Source: Candidatus Bandiella numerosa (GTDB lineage: Bacteria; Pseudomonadota; Alphaproteobacteria; Rickettsiales; Midichloriaceae). From it: a DNA stretch of 64,000 nucleotides. The notes under the pieces are model-generated. The model saw only the letters and a program-made list of their open reading frames with translations, did no database searches and was not told where the DNA came from. A program made the translations under genes and the position numbers. The stretch is taken from positions 72,133-136,132 of the forward strand of contig NZ_CP104165.1 in the NCBI RefSeq assembly GCF_029981845.1, given 5' to 3'. Numbering within the stretch: position 1 is the first letter of the stretch; the number at the start of each line of letters is the position of its first letter. Of this stretch, positions 47,301-54,618 are shown in pieces.

Positions 47301-47986
47301 ATAAAACCGTGGGACAAAGTAGTTTGAATGAAAAGAGCACTTTCAAAAAGCAACAAAATTCCACAAATAATCAATTAGGTCAAAAGAGAGATGCAGTTGG
47401 TGACAGGCAAAATGAATTAGATACAAAATCTAAAGATAATATAAATAAAGGGGTGAGGAAAAATATGGGTGGAAGTATAATCCAGGGTGCAAAGGATAAT
47501 GTGAATGATAATATTACGGCAGTAAAGAACGCATACTTTGATGTAACTGGACAGTCTGAGAAAAAGCAAGAATATAGTAAGATAGATAAACCTGCCATAA
47601 ACCTAAGTGGCGATGATTTAAAAATACAAAAAAATAATGATAAGGATAACATCCCTAACTCTCAGAATGTAACAAGTAATAATCAAACCCAGGACAATCA
47701 AGCTTCTTCAAGCGGAATTAAACAGGATTATGAGATAGTGAATAAAAGTAATAATTCTCAATCAACTCAGAATAGTGTACTCAAGCAAAGTAAAGGCCTG
47801 AGTATCAATATTCAGAATGAAGACAAGAATATTGATAATTTGAACAACGCAGAAAACAAAGATAATGCTACGCCAAATTTGCCAAAGCAGAGTTCTAATA
47901 ATTCGACTTCTCAGCAAGGTACTCTAAAACAAAATATAAGCGTATATAAGAATGGCGAAAAAAAGAATAAAAATGAGGATAAATAG
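44369..47986 (+). CDS. traG: Type IV secretion protein TraG
   Basis: 1205 residues, longer than F TraG (938). N-terminal inner-membrane domain with helices near 15-85 and 345-450 (FELLIYGLFPIAAILLL, LQLWMPIYAILFVVFASQY, GYMIFFTPFIAGLVLKMG). A long periplasmic/translocated domain rich in Ser, Asn and Gln with coiled stretches follows (to about 830). The last 350 residues are a low-complexity N/Q/K/S tail. The N-terminal part is needed for pili; the C-terminal part acts in mating-pair stabilisation and entry exclusion in F. Intact reading frame. Confidence 0.88.
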   Translation: MDFDVYTIGTGIFLEHCFNAIRMLFGGGFTGLMKQVTVISLLIVIIKYLLAPDFKSVALWFIQVLVVTSILVVPTARVHIHDKLPNSYGFTPAPRVVDDVPLGLAFMASITSRAGNFLMEEFEGAFSGTFSVNKRSNILFGSKIIEDTMDLRPENANIKAAFRMFTSECLLKDVKAGMNRKNGYTVQDLKRAEDLLGFLAERTSKARRVYYGNSLRTLNYNNHSADVGDSYISCNKVAKIIKEAVEKETESMIPKMARGFFAKFFPKNSPMNFDQAFRNSLSGTYELFLGSSQNASNIIKQAVAINSFKDTVETAFANVVTERTTDRYYTSMANLASKSIVYLRALFELLIYGLFPIAAILLLTPGSYPILKNYFTSFIYLQLWMPIYAILFVVFASQYQSMGAEVNGVTWNNFTKIRSINHEIALLSGYMIFFTPFIAGLVLKMGLSSLGSLSTSMFGAQQQEAARIASDTVRGNYSTGNMNMDNHSYNNLSANKHNDNYEYMTGIKSYNSMSGAKVSEFADGSSSMDMSPSINNAGGLISIDWGSHMGKKLDNSISNSQSDMTKSSSDYLESTSNVYSTLLGYNQSFAKGSGQYKDFQDSLSNDQRQSFQDASRLIEQTSQNFNISTDDALKLSVGASQGIGFDILIAKGRFSVGADASKTSNLREAYEHMQSSSNSKEYSESLGAMQSYLKSDSTKEHSSQNQDFYDSLKNDFVKSQNASKSYQEAQQRYDSYSQQRNEYAEQSQRINENLTPKFMEWVKFKKGNAGAEEIFKKGDAGTLSSLANRFIEDNGLNSPINSTTYKSKEHSNNPDSAFMGQSFFSSGFGTVSKGQGGSEETVSNVVEKKLSGGINEDDIRQKYESHVGDVKREEGGKIKKLNEEVAIKDAAIQPIDTKKDTNNNQQPVTNNSLSQNNEASNNSDNKDNTNSAGQSSINAKTDSNENKIKGESNDQNDDEITVFESNYQAPNAFAGNIHKTVGQSSLNEKSTFKKQQNSTNNQLGQKRDAVGDRQNELDTKSKDNINKGVRKNMGGSIIQGAKDNVNDNITAVKNAYFDVTGQSEKKQEYSKIDKPAINLSGDDLKIQKNNDKDNIPNSQNVTSNNQTQDNQASSSGIKQDYEIVNKSNNSQSTQNSVLKQSKGLSINIQNEDKNIDNLNNAENKDNATPNLPKQSSNNSTSQQGTLKQNISVYKNGEKKNKNEDK

Positions 47987-47988
47987 AA

Positions 47989-49107
47989 ATGTCATATAAA
48001 GCTAAAAAAATATTAACTGTAATTCTTTTTTTATTTTTGGGAACTATGGTTTTTTCTAAATCAATAAGGTCATTTTTTGCTGATGATACTATGAAGTTAA
48101 TTACAGAGCATAAAGAGAAGATAGGCACTGTGGGTGCAAAGCATAAAAGTTATGTAACAAGAAAAATAGATGAAGCTAGAAAAATGTTTGATGAGTTAGA
48201 TGATGGGATGAGCCAGTACAAATATGGAAATAAAATTATGAAGGATGAAAATATTTGGGAAGCAAAGAGAGTCGGGGATATAGAATATAAAAATATAAGG
48301 AATCAGTATTTGAATATATTCAGAAAAGAGGCGCAACAATTAGAAAAAGTAAAAAATACTTTAAGAGATGAAGGGATAACAGAAACTGATTTTATCCAGG
48401 ATGAAAGATATAGAAAAGCAATAGTATATGCATTTGAGCAAATAGGATTTATGTTTAGTAGTCATGCGGTAAGATTTTTTACTGAATGTGACCAATTTGA
48501 AGCAGATAGTGGTAGGTATACTAATCCTCAATGTGACACTTTTTACAACCATATATCTAAAAAGTATTTTGATAGCGGATATGTAAGCGAAAAATTAAAT
48601 TATTTAACTCAACTAAAGAAGGAAATGGGGAATGCATTTTTAATTAGCGATGAAAGAGAAAGAGTTAATAGAATAACTGTGCTTCATAACAACATAACAT
48701 CTGTATACTTCACGGAAGTAGAAGAGGATAATGAAATAAGACTTGCGAGATATGCCACTGAAAATGCAGCTAAAGCATTACTTCCTTATAAAAGATTTAT
48801 ATTTGAAATATTAAATGCACAGAGGAAACTAAATAACAAAATAGAAATAGAAGAATTTTTTATGTCAGCTTTAAAAAGAAGTTGTGTTAATGGATATATG
48901 GATAATCGATACATAAGCGGAGAAAAAAGCATTAAAGATGCTATAATATTTTGTGAAGATTGGTTAAAAGATCACAAAAATTCTGGTAGTAGCGACAGAG
49001 TTATTGGTGATAGAATATATCATTCACTTGACTATTACTTAAGTGGCAAAACATTAATAAAATTTTTAGAATCATACAAAGACTTTGGAGTAAACGATAA
49101 TGAATAA
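47989..49107 (+). CDS. Exported or anchored helical protein, unknown
   Basis: 372 residues, starting 2 nt after traG. An N-terminal hydrophobic segment (about 8-25, ILTVILFLFLGTMVFS) could be a signal peptide or anchor. The rest is helical and charged with a few Cys (FFTECDQFEADSGRYTNPQCDTFYNHI, SCVNGYM, FCEDWL). No family recognised. Strict operon spacing suggests a lineage-specific part of the apparatus; it overlaps the next gene by 8 nt. Confidence 0.68.
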   Translation: MSYKAKKILTVILFLFLGTMVFSKSIRSFFADDTMKLITEHKEKIGTVGAKHKSYVTRKIDEARKMFDELDDGMSQYKYGNKIMKDENIWEAKRVGDIEYKNIRNQYLNIFRKEAQQLEKVKNTLRDEGITETDFIQDERYRKAIVYAFEQIGFMFSSHAVRFFTECDQFEADSGRYTNPQCDTFYNHISKKYFDSGYVSEKLNYLTQLKKEMGNAFLISDERERVNRITVLHNNITSVYFTEVEEDNEIRLARYATENAAKALLPYKRFIFEILNAQRKLNNKIEIEEFFMSALKRSCVNGYMDNRYISGEKSIKDAIIFCEDWLKDHKNSGSSDRVIGDRIYHSLDYYLSGKTLIKFLESYKDFGVNDNE

Positions 49108-50152
49108 AAACTATAAACTAGACCAAAATTACGGCACATTAGTAGCAGATTTAAAAAAGAGAGTAGCAGAATCAAGGTATAAAGCTACTTTAAGTATAAA
49201 TAAGGAGTTAGTTCTACTATATCATCATATAGGTCAGCAAATACTTAAATCTCAAAAAGTTCATGGCAGGGGTGCAAAAGTAATAGAGCAGCTATCTAAA
49301 GATTTATATTCGGCATTCCCGGAGATGAAAGGATTTAGCTCTAGGAATTTAAAATATATGCGTAAATTTGCAGAAGAATATCAAGATCAGCAAATTGTGC
49401 AACAGCTTGTTGCACAATTACCTTGGGGTCATAATGTTGTTTTACTGGATCGAATATCAGACAGAAGAGAACGAGAATTTTATATAAAAGAAACAATCCA
49501 ATATGGATGGTCTAGAAATATAATGGTGATGCAAATAGAGAGCAATCTTTACATGAGGCAAGGAGGAGCAGTTACAAACTTTGATAAGAGATTACCTAAT
49601 CTACAATCTGATTTAGCAGTAGGATTAATGAAAGACCCATATTGCTTTGATTTTCTAAGCTTAGGCAGGGATGCCCATGAAAGAGAAATAGAAAAAGGCT
49701 TAATATCACATATGCAAAAGTTTTTGCTTGAGCTCGGCGAGGGATTTGCGTTTGTAGGTAGTCAGTATCATCTAGAAGTTGGTGGTCAAGACTTTTTCGT
49801 GGATATGCTCTTTTATCATTTAAAGCTACGCTGCTATTTTGTGATAGAGCTCAAAAATACAGCATTCAAACCGGAATATTCAGGGAAGCTTAATTTTTAC
49901 TTATCAGTTATAGATGATAAATTAAAGCATAAAGATGATAACCCATCAATTGGTTTAATTTTATGTAAGTCTAAAAATAAAGTAGTAGCAGAATATGCGC
50001 TTAGAGATATAGAGAAGCCTATAGGGCTATCTGAGTACAAATTACCTGAAAAAATTATTGAGAAATTGAAAGCTACTCTACCAAGTATAGAAGAGCTTGA
50101 GAAAGAGTTGTCAAAAGATATAGAAGAAGTAGAGGATGTTGAAAATGAATAA
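49100..50152 (+). CDS. DUF1016/YhcG-type PDDEXK nuclease
   Basis: 350 residues. The N-terminal DUF1016 helical domain reads YHHIGQQIL, RGAKVIEQLSKDL, GFSSRNLKYMRKFAEEY and QLPWGHNVVLLDRI. The C-terminal nuclease domain has the PD-(D/E)xK residues FFVDMLFYHLKLRCYFVIELK (D, E-x-K) and LNFYLSVIDD. Members occur beside restriction systems and on mobile elements. Their exact role is not settled. It overlaps its neighbours on both sides, so it is embedded in the transfer operon; it might be an anti-rival cargo or have been recruited for transfer. Confidence 0.85.
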   Translation: MNKNYKLDQNYGTLVADLKKRVAESRYKATLSINKELVLLYHHIGQQILKSQKVHGRGAKVIEQLSKDLYSAFPEMKGFSSRNLKYMRKFAEEYQDQQIVQQLVAQLPWGHNVVLLDRISDRREREFYIKETIQYGWSRNIMVMQIESNLYMRQGGAVTNFDKRLPNLQSDLAVGLMKDPYCFDFLSLGRDAHEREIEKGLISHMQKFLLELGEGFAFVGSQYHLEVGGQDFFVDMLFYHLKLRCYFVIELKNTAFKPEYSGKLNFYLSVIDDKLKHKDDNPSIGLILCKSKNKVVAEYALRDIEKPIGLSEYKLPEKIIEKLKATLPSIEELEKELSKDIEEVEDVENE

Positions 50153-51077
50153 AGAAAAAACAATAAATTCGGCAATTAAGATGCTTTCAAAATTAAAGTC
50201 TAATCCAGATAAAAAAGGGGCTGGGAAGCATAAAAAATCTAGAAATTCAGGATTTAGTTTAAGAAAGTGGTTAATTATATTGTTTGTATTATTTGGACTC
50301 TTTACGGTTGTAAGGATATATTACGCAAAAGGCATATTTAATACACTGATAGAGCTTTGGGAGAATGCAGGAGTAGATATTGGAGCATTTGATGAAAAAG
50401 ATACTAGAAGATATCAAAGAAAGCAAAGAGAAGCAGTGCTTATGAAGAAAGAGGGAGAAATCAAACAAATGCAAGAAGAGGAGGTGAAAGCTAAGAAAAG
50501 CATTTATCAATTAAAAGACTCATATTTAGAGTTACAAGATGAATATAGTAGTTATGTAGATACTGAGGGCTATTATAAAAAAGGAGTAGTTAAAACAGAA
50601 TATAATAAATCAGTAATAAAAAAATATCGTGACAAACAGTATGAGCTGGTAGCAAAACTTGAAGAGTGTGAGTACTTGATAGAAAATACAGTCAGGACTC
50701 ATATTAAAAAGGCAAAAAATTATCATAAAGAGATAGAAGAAATTAAAGTACAGATAGGAGAGTTAGCCCTAAAAGGACAGAAAGGATTAAGTGAAGAAGA
50801 GATAGATAAATTAGACACCCTGGCTGGTAGAATAAAATCTATCAATAAATGGCAGTTAGTTACAGATAGGGAAAAATTAATACTTGCATTTTTTGAAAGT
50901 AATCAAGCTGTAGTAAACAATTGTCCATGTGTATTTATGATAAGTCAATTATGGGGAGAGCTGAGGAAAGATAAATATTTTATGAAAGAAATAGTGTCAC
51001 TAAGGCTTAAAATGCATATGCAGGAATATATGCATACTATTTGGAAGATGGAAATTATGGAAAATAAATTAAATTAA
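50145..51077 (+). CDS. Membrane-anchored coiled-coil protein, unknown
   Basis: About 310 residues from the ATG at 50145, preferred over the ATG at 50136 because AGAGG lies at a better distance. A basic N-terminus, one membrane helix (about 44-62, LIILFVLFGLFTVVRIYYA), then a long coiled coil (about 85-230, KQREAVLMKKEGEIKQMQEEEVK...) and a short helical end with two Cys (NNCPCVFM). No family recognised. Likely type II inner-membrane topology with a periplasmic coil. Position between the nuclease and the RHH/traD group. Confidence 0.68.
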   Translation: MNKEKTINSAIKMLSKLKSNPDKKGAGKHKKSRNSGFSLRKWLIILFVLFGLFTVVRIYYAKGIFNTLIELWENAGVDIGAFDEKDTRRYQRKQREAVLMKKEGEIKQMQEEEVKAKKSIYQLKDSYLELQDEYSSYVDTEGYYKKGVVKTEYNKSVIKKYRDKQYELVAKLEECEYLIENTVRTHIKKAKNYHKEIEEIKVQIGELALKGQKGLSEEEIDKLDTLAGRIKSINKWQLVTDREKLILAFFESNQAVVNNCPCVFMISQLWGELRKDKYFMKEIVSLRLKMHMQEYMHTIWKMEIMENKLN

Positions 51078-51092
51078 TCAGAGGTATTAGCA

Positions 51093-51443
51093 ATGTCAGA
51101 AGTAAGATTATCACTAAGAATTAGTGAGAATGAAAAAAAGGTAATAGCTAAATTAGCGGCTGCAAATAATATGACAGAGACGGAATATATAATCTATCGA
51201 ACGTTGACAATAAATCCGCAAAATCCAGATAACATTGATAATGAGTATTGTTATGAATTTCCAACAAAAGAACAGCATGAATATTTTCAAGTTGTAGCTC
51301 TTGTAGAATTAAGAATGATGATGGAAAATTTAATGATGATGGAGTATGCAGATATTTGGGATGAATTAAAAGCAAAAATGATTAGGGAATCACAGGGTAA
51401 ACTTAGTAGAGGCTCGTACCGCAAAATAAAAGTAGAAAAATAG
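51093..51443 (+). CDS. Ribbon-helix-helix protein, likely relaxosome accessory
   Basis: 116 residues. EVRLSLRISENEKKVIAKLAAANNMTETEYIIYRTLT is a ribbon-helix-helix motif as in MobC/TraJ-type or TraM-like accessory proteins. The C-terminal half is helical (VVALVELRMMMENLMMMEYADIWDELKAKM). It lies directly before traD, where F-like plasmids and Ti-type systems often place relaxosome factors. DNA binding is supported by the motif; the relaxosome role is inferred from position. Confidence 0.6.
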   Translation: MSEVRLSLRISENEKKVIAKLAAANNMTETEYIIYRTLTINPQNPDNIDNEYCYEFPTKEQHEYFQVVALVELRMMMENLMMMEYADIWDELKAKMIRESQGKLSRGSYRKIKVEK

Positions 51444-51453
51444 AGTGGTATAA

Positions 51454-53426
51454 ATGGGTAATTTTGTAAGAGGCGGACAGTTAATAACGCATTCATTTAG
51501 AATGAATTATCAGGTATGGAAAATACTGATGCGATGTGTTTTAGCGATAATGTTATGTGGAGTTTTTTATACATTTTATAATGACATAGGCACATATGAT
51601 TGGAAGAATGTGCCAGGATATATAAAAAAAGAGGTGGCATTTTTTGATGAGGCAGTAGTTACATATTATACAGAGTATGGGTATAAACATGAGCAAACGA
51701 AGAAGTTTGCAAAAAACAACCCAGTATTTAAAAGACTAGAGCAAAAAGTAGAAAGGGCATTGTATAAGGGCTTGATAACAGGAGGAGTGTTATCAGCGAT
51801 ATTACTTATGGGAACGGTATTTTATTTTTATAGGACTGGGAAAAATCGCACTGTAAGTATGGCAATAAGGGGTATATTTCTTGAACAATTTGATGTAATC
51901 AAAAAGAAGGTAGAAAAGCATAACAAAGCATTTCCATATATACCTCACACAATAGCAGAGATGCCATATCCAATAACAGGGGAGCCTCGTTCATTCACAT
52001 CAGGAGAGCAATCACATACAATGATAATAGGATCAACGGGTAGTGGTAAAACCACAATAATTAGAGAATTATTGTATAGCATACACTGCAGAGGAGAGAA
52101 AGCTATCATAGTGGATGTAAAGGGTGACTATATAGAAAAAGCTTATAGAGAAGATATGCGTACAGATATAATATTAAATCCACTGGATAAGAGAAGCAGG
52201 AACTGGTCAATATTTAAGGAGACAACAGCACTTACAGGATTTGCCACAATAGCAAAGGCGTTGATACCAGTAGATTCAAAAGACCCTACATGGACAGAGG
52301 CAGCAAGAGCAGTATTTACAGAAATGGCAAATAGTTATGCAGGTGCAAATTTATCTCTTGCGGAGTTTACAGATAAAATCTTAAAAACAGATATAAAGGT
52401 ATTGGAAGAGATATTAAAAAAACTTATGCAGGGAAAATAATCAATACAGAGATAGAAAAGGCTGCGTTATCAGTGATGATGGTAATGAGCTCATATTTAA
52501 GGCCTCTTAAGCTATATAGAAGTAATGAAAACTGTTTTTCAATTAGAGATTGGATATTGGGAGATACATGGAATAAAGAGCACAGGCAACATGGATTTTT
52601 ATTTTTATCATCAAGAGCAGAAGCAAAGAGGGATTTAAACCCAATAATAACGGCACAGGTTGATATAGCAATCAATGCGATGAGATCAATGGGAAATAGC
52701 AGTAGCAGGCCAAAGATATGGTTTATATTAGATGAGCTAGGGTATTTTGACACAGCAATACCAAATTTAATAGATGGCTTAACAACCGCTAGATCATATG
52801 GAGGATGTTTTGTATTAGGGACGCAGGATATAACAACAGTTTCTAAAATATATTCAAGAGAAAGAGCAGAAACAATAACCAATAACTGTCGCACGAAGAT
52901 TTTCATGAATGTAGAGGGAGCTGAAACTGCGAGATGGTGCTCTAATAATTCAGGAGTAGGAGAAGTGGAAGAATGGAGTGAAAGTTTTTCTTATGGAGCG
53001 CATGAGATGAGGGATGGACAAAGTGCAACAAAGATAAAAAGAATGAAAGCAGCAGTACTTGATGGTGAGTTCCAGATACTAAAAACGGGAGAAGGATATA
53101 TTAAGCTATCAGGTTACAATCCAGTTAAATTTACAGCAAGGAAGCCAAGATTAGGGGATATTGCAAAACCATATATAGAAAACGAAAAACTGTATGGGTT
53201 GTTAGTAGAAGAGAGGGAGGAGCAGGAGAAATATCGCATAAAAGTGGAAAAAAGGTTTAATAAAGACACAAATATATTGGCTCTTGTAAAAGAAGGTGGC
53301 GCTAGTGAAGATGATCAAATAAGTAGTAATGTTACTATAAAGAAACCAAAAGAAGGTGAAAAAACTAGTAAAAAAGAAAATAGTGCAAAATCAGTGGCAA
53401 CAAATGATATTGGTAATGATTGGTAA
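51454..53426 (+). pseudogene. traD: Coupling protein TraD, frameshifted
   Basis: The VirD4-like ATPase that feeds DNA to the channel. Frame 1 (51454-52440) has two N-terminal membrane helices, Walker A MIIGSTGSGKTTIIREL near residue 190, and VDVKGDYIE. It ends LKKLMQGK* after a run of seven A (52416-52422). An eighth A would restore LKKTYAGKIINTEIEKAALS, which joins the second frame (to 53426) with Walker B PKIWFILDELGYFD and TARSYGGCFVLGTQD. Restored length about 656 residues. Either a real inactivating deletion or a homopolymer error. Confidence 0.9.
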
Positions 53427-53466
53427 GAATAATAATAAAAAAGAATAAAAATATTTTTGAGGTAAT

Positions 53467-53577
53467 ATGAAAATAAAAAGTAATTATGCACTATTATTAG
53501 ATGAGGGTCTAAAGGGCTTAAAGTATATTAAAAATCTACTGAAGGACTTAGAGAAATCGCCAAAAGACAAAAAATAA
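53467..53577 (+). CDS. 36-residue ORF between traD and the methyltransferase
   Basis: ATG preceded by GAGG at 53459-53462 with good spacing. The peptide is basic and helical (YALLLDEGLKGLKYIKNLLKDLEK). No relatives known to me. The ribosome binding site and fit inside the operon support translation, but it is short. Confidence 0.4.
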   Translation: MKIKSNYALLLDEGLKGLKYIKNLLKDLEKSPKDKK

Positions 53578-53624
53578 AAAAAAGCAAAGGCACTAAAGAA
53601 AAGAAAGAAAGATAGGTTTTGCGG

Positions 53625-54617
53625 ATGATGGATTATAATATATATCGCAGTAGCAAACGTTATAAATCGCATATTTTCCTTTTTATACTCATTTTTTTGT
53701 TTGTAACAAGATATATGTTATGCAATGCAGAAGTGGGGTTTTTAGAGAAATATAAAAAACATACTTTTATAAAAAAAAGGGAGCACTACAATTGGCTGTT
53801 ATACAATAATACCCTAAAAAAGGATCTTACATTGAATGATACAGGAGCAACATCCAAAGAGGATCCAATATTGGATAGAAGTGAAATTATTAGACTACAT
53901 GATAGATATTTACCTATAAATTACCCTACTGTTATAGATATAGGCTCTGGTCTCGGAGGTTTTAGTAAAACTATGGCATTTTTAGGATATAATGTGACTT
54001 CAATAGATATGTGTCCAGAACATATAGAAATACAAGAAAAGAATTTTTGTTCTATAAAACCCATATCGTTTATGCATGATTTGTTAAATCTAGATGGGTA
54101 TAATTTTTTAAATTTAGAGAACGATTGTAAGCAAATAAAATCAAAACAAAAATTTATAGAATGGGATTTTCTTGAACCAACTCCAAGCAATTTACCGCGT
54201 GCTCCATGGCATTTTATAATAGCATTTAATGTATTCCAATTTATGAATCATGACGCAATCACAAAGAGCTTAGAGTTAATCAAAGATAATATAGCCGATC
54301 AAGGAATCATTTATGTAAATTACACACATCTTACAGTTAATAATTTATTTTTAAGTAGTTACAATCAGAACTATACTTTTTTAATGACTGAGCTAGTAAG
54401 ATTGGGGTTTGAGGTGGAATCTCAAGCTGACACACCTAGAAATCATAATTTTTGTATAGATGCTAGAAATAATGCAGAAAGAATTTTTCTAGATAGTATC
54501 AGAAATAAAGTAAAAATTTTCGTACCTTCTGACTGGAAACCCCAAGTAGAATACTTGTGTAACCAAGTTACGCCACAAGTCACCACAATGATATTAAAAA
54601 AGAAATCTAGGTTATAA
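53625..54617 (+). CDS. Class I SAM-dependent methyltransferase with N-terminal membrane/signal segment
   Basis: About 330 residues; ATG at 53625 or 53628. A hydrophobic stretch (about 16-33, HIFLFILIFLFVTRYML followed by CNAEV) looks like a signal peptide or anchor. The Rossmann motif I VIDIGSGLGGFSKTMAFLG, then VTSIDMCPEHIE (acidic ribose-binding loop end) and WHFIIAFNVFQFMN, marks a class I methyltransferase. The substrate is unknown. An export signal on such an enzyme is unusual, since SAM is cytosolic; the catalytic part could face the cytoplasm if the helix is an anchor. Between traD and traI. Confidence 0.75.
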   Translation: MMDYNIYRSSKRYKSHIFLFILIFLFVTRYMLCNAEVGFLEKYKKHTFIKKREHYNWLLYNNTLKKDLTLNDTGATSKEDPILDRSEIIRLHDRYLPINYPTVIDIGSGLGGFSKTMAFLGYNVTSIDMCPEHIEIQEKNFCSIKPISFMHDLLNLDGYNFLNLENDCKQIKSKQKFIEWDFLEPTPSNLPRAPWHFIIAFNVFQFMNHDAITKSLELIKDNIADQGIIYVNYTHLTVNNLFLSSYNQNYTFLMTELVRLGFEVESQADTPRNHNFCIDARNNAERIFLDSIRNKVKIFVPSDWKPQVEYLCNQVTPQVTTMILKKKSRL

Positions 54618-54618
54618 A

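Noticed and set aside
52416..52422. Programmed frameshift in traD
   Set aside because: A single run of seven A exists, but there is no slippery heptamer with a following stem or an upstream Shine-Dalgarno-like stimulator that I can see, and similar breaks occur in many genes; decay or error is simpler.
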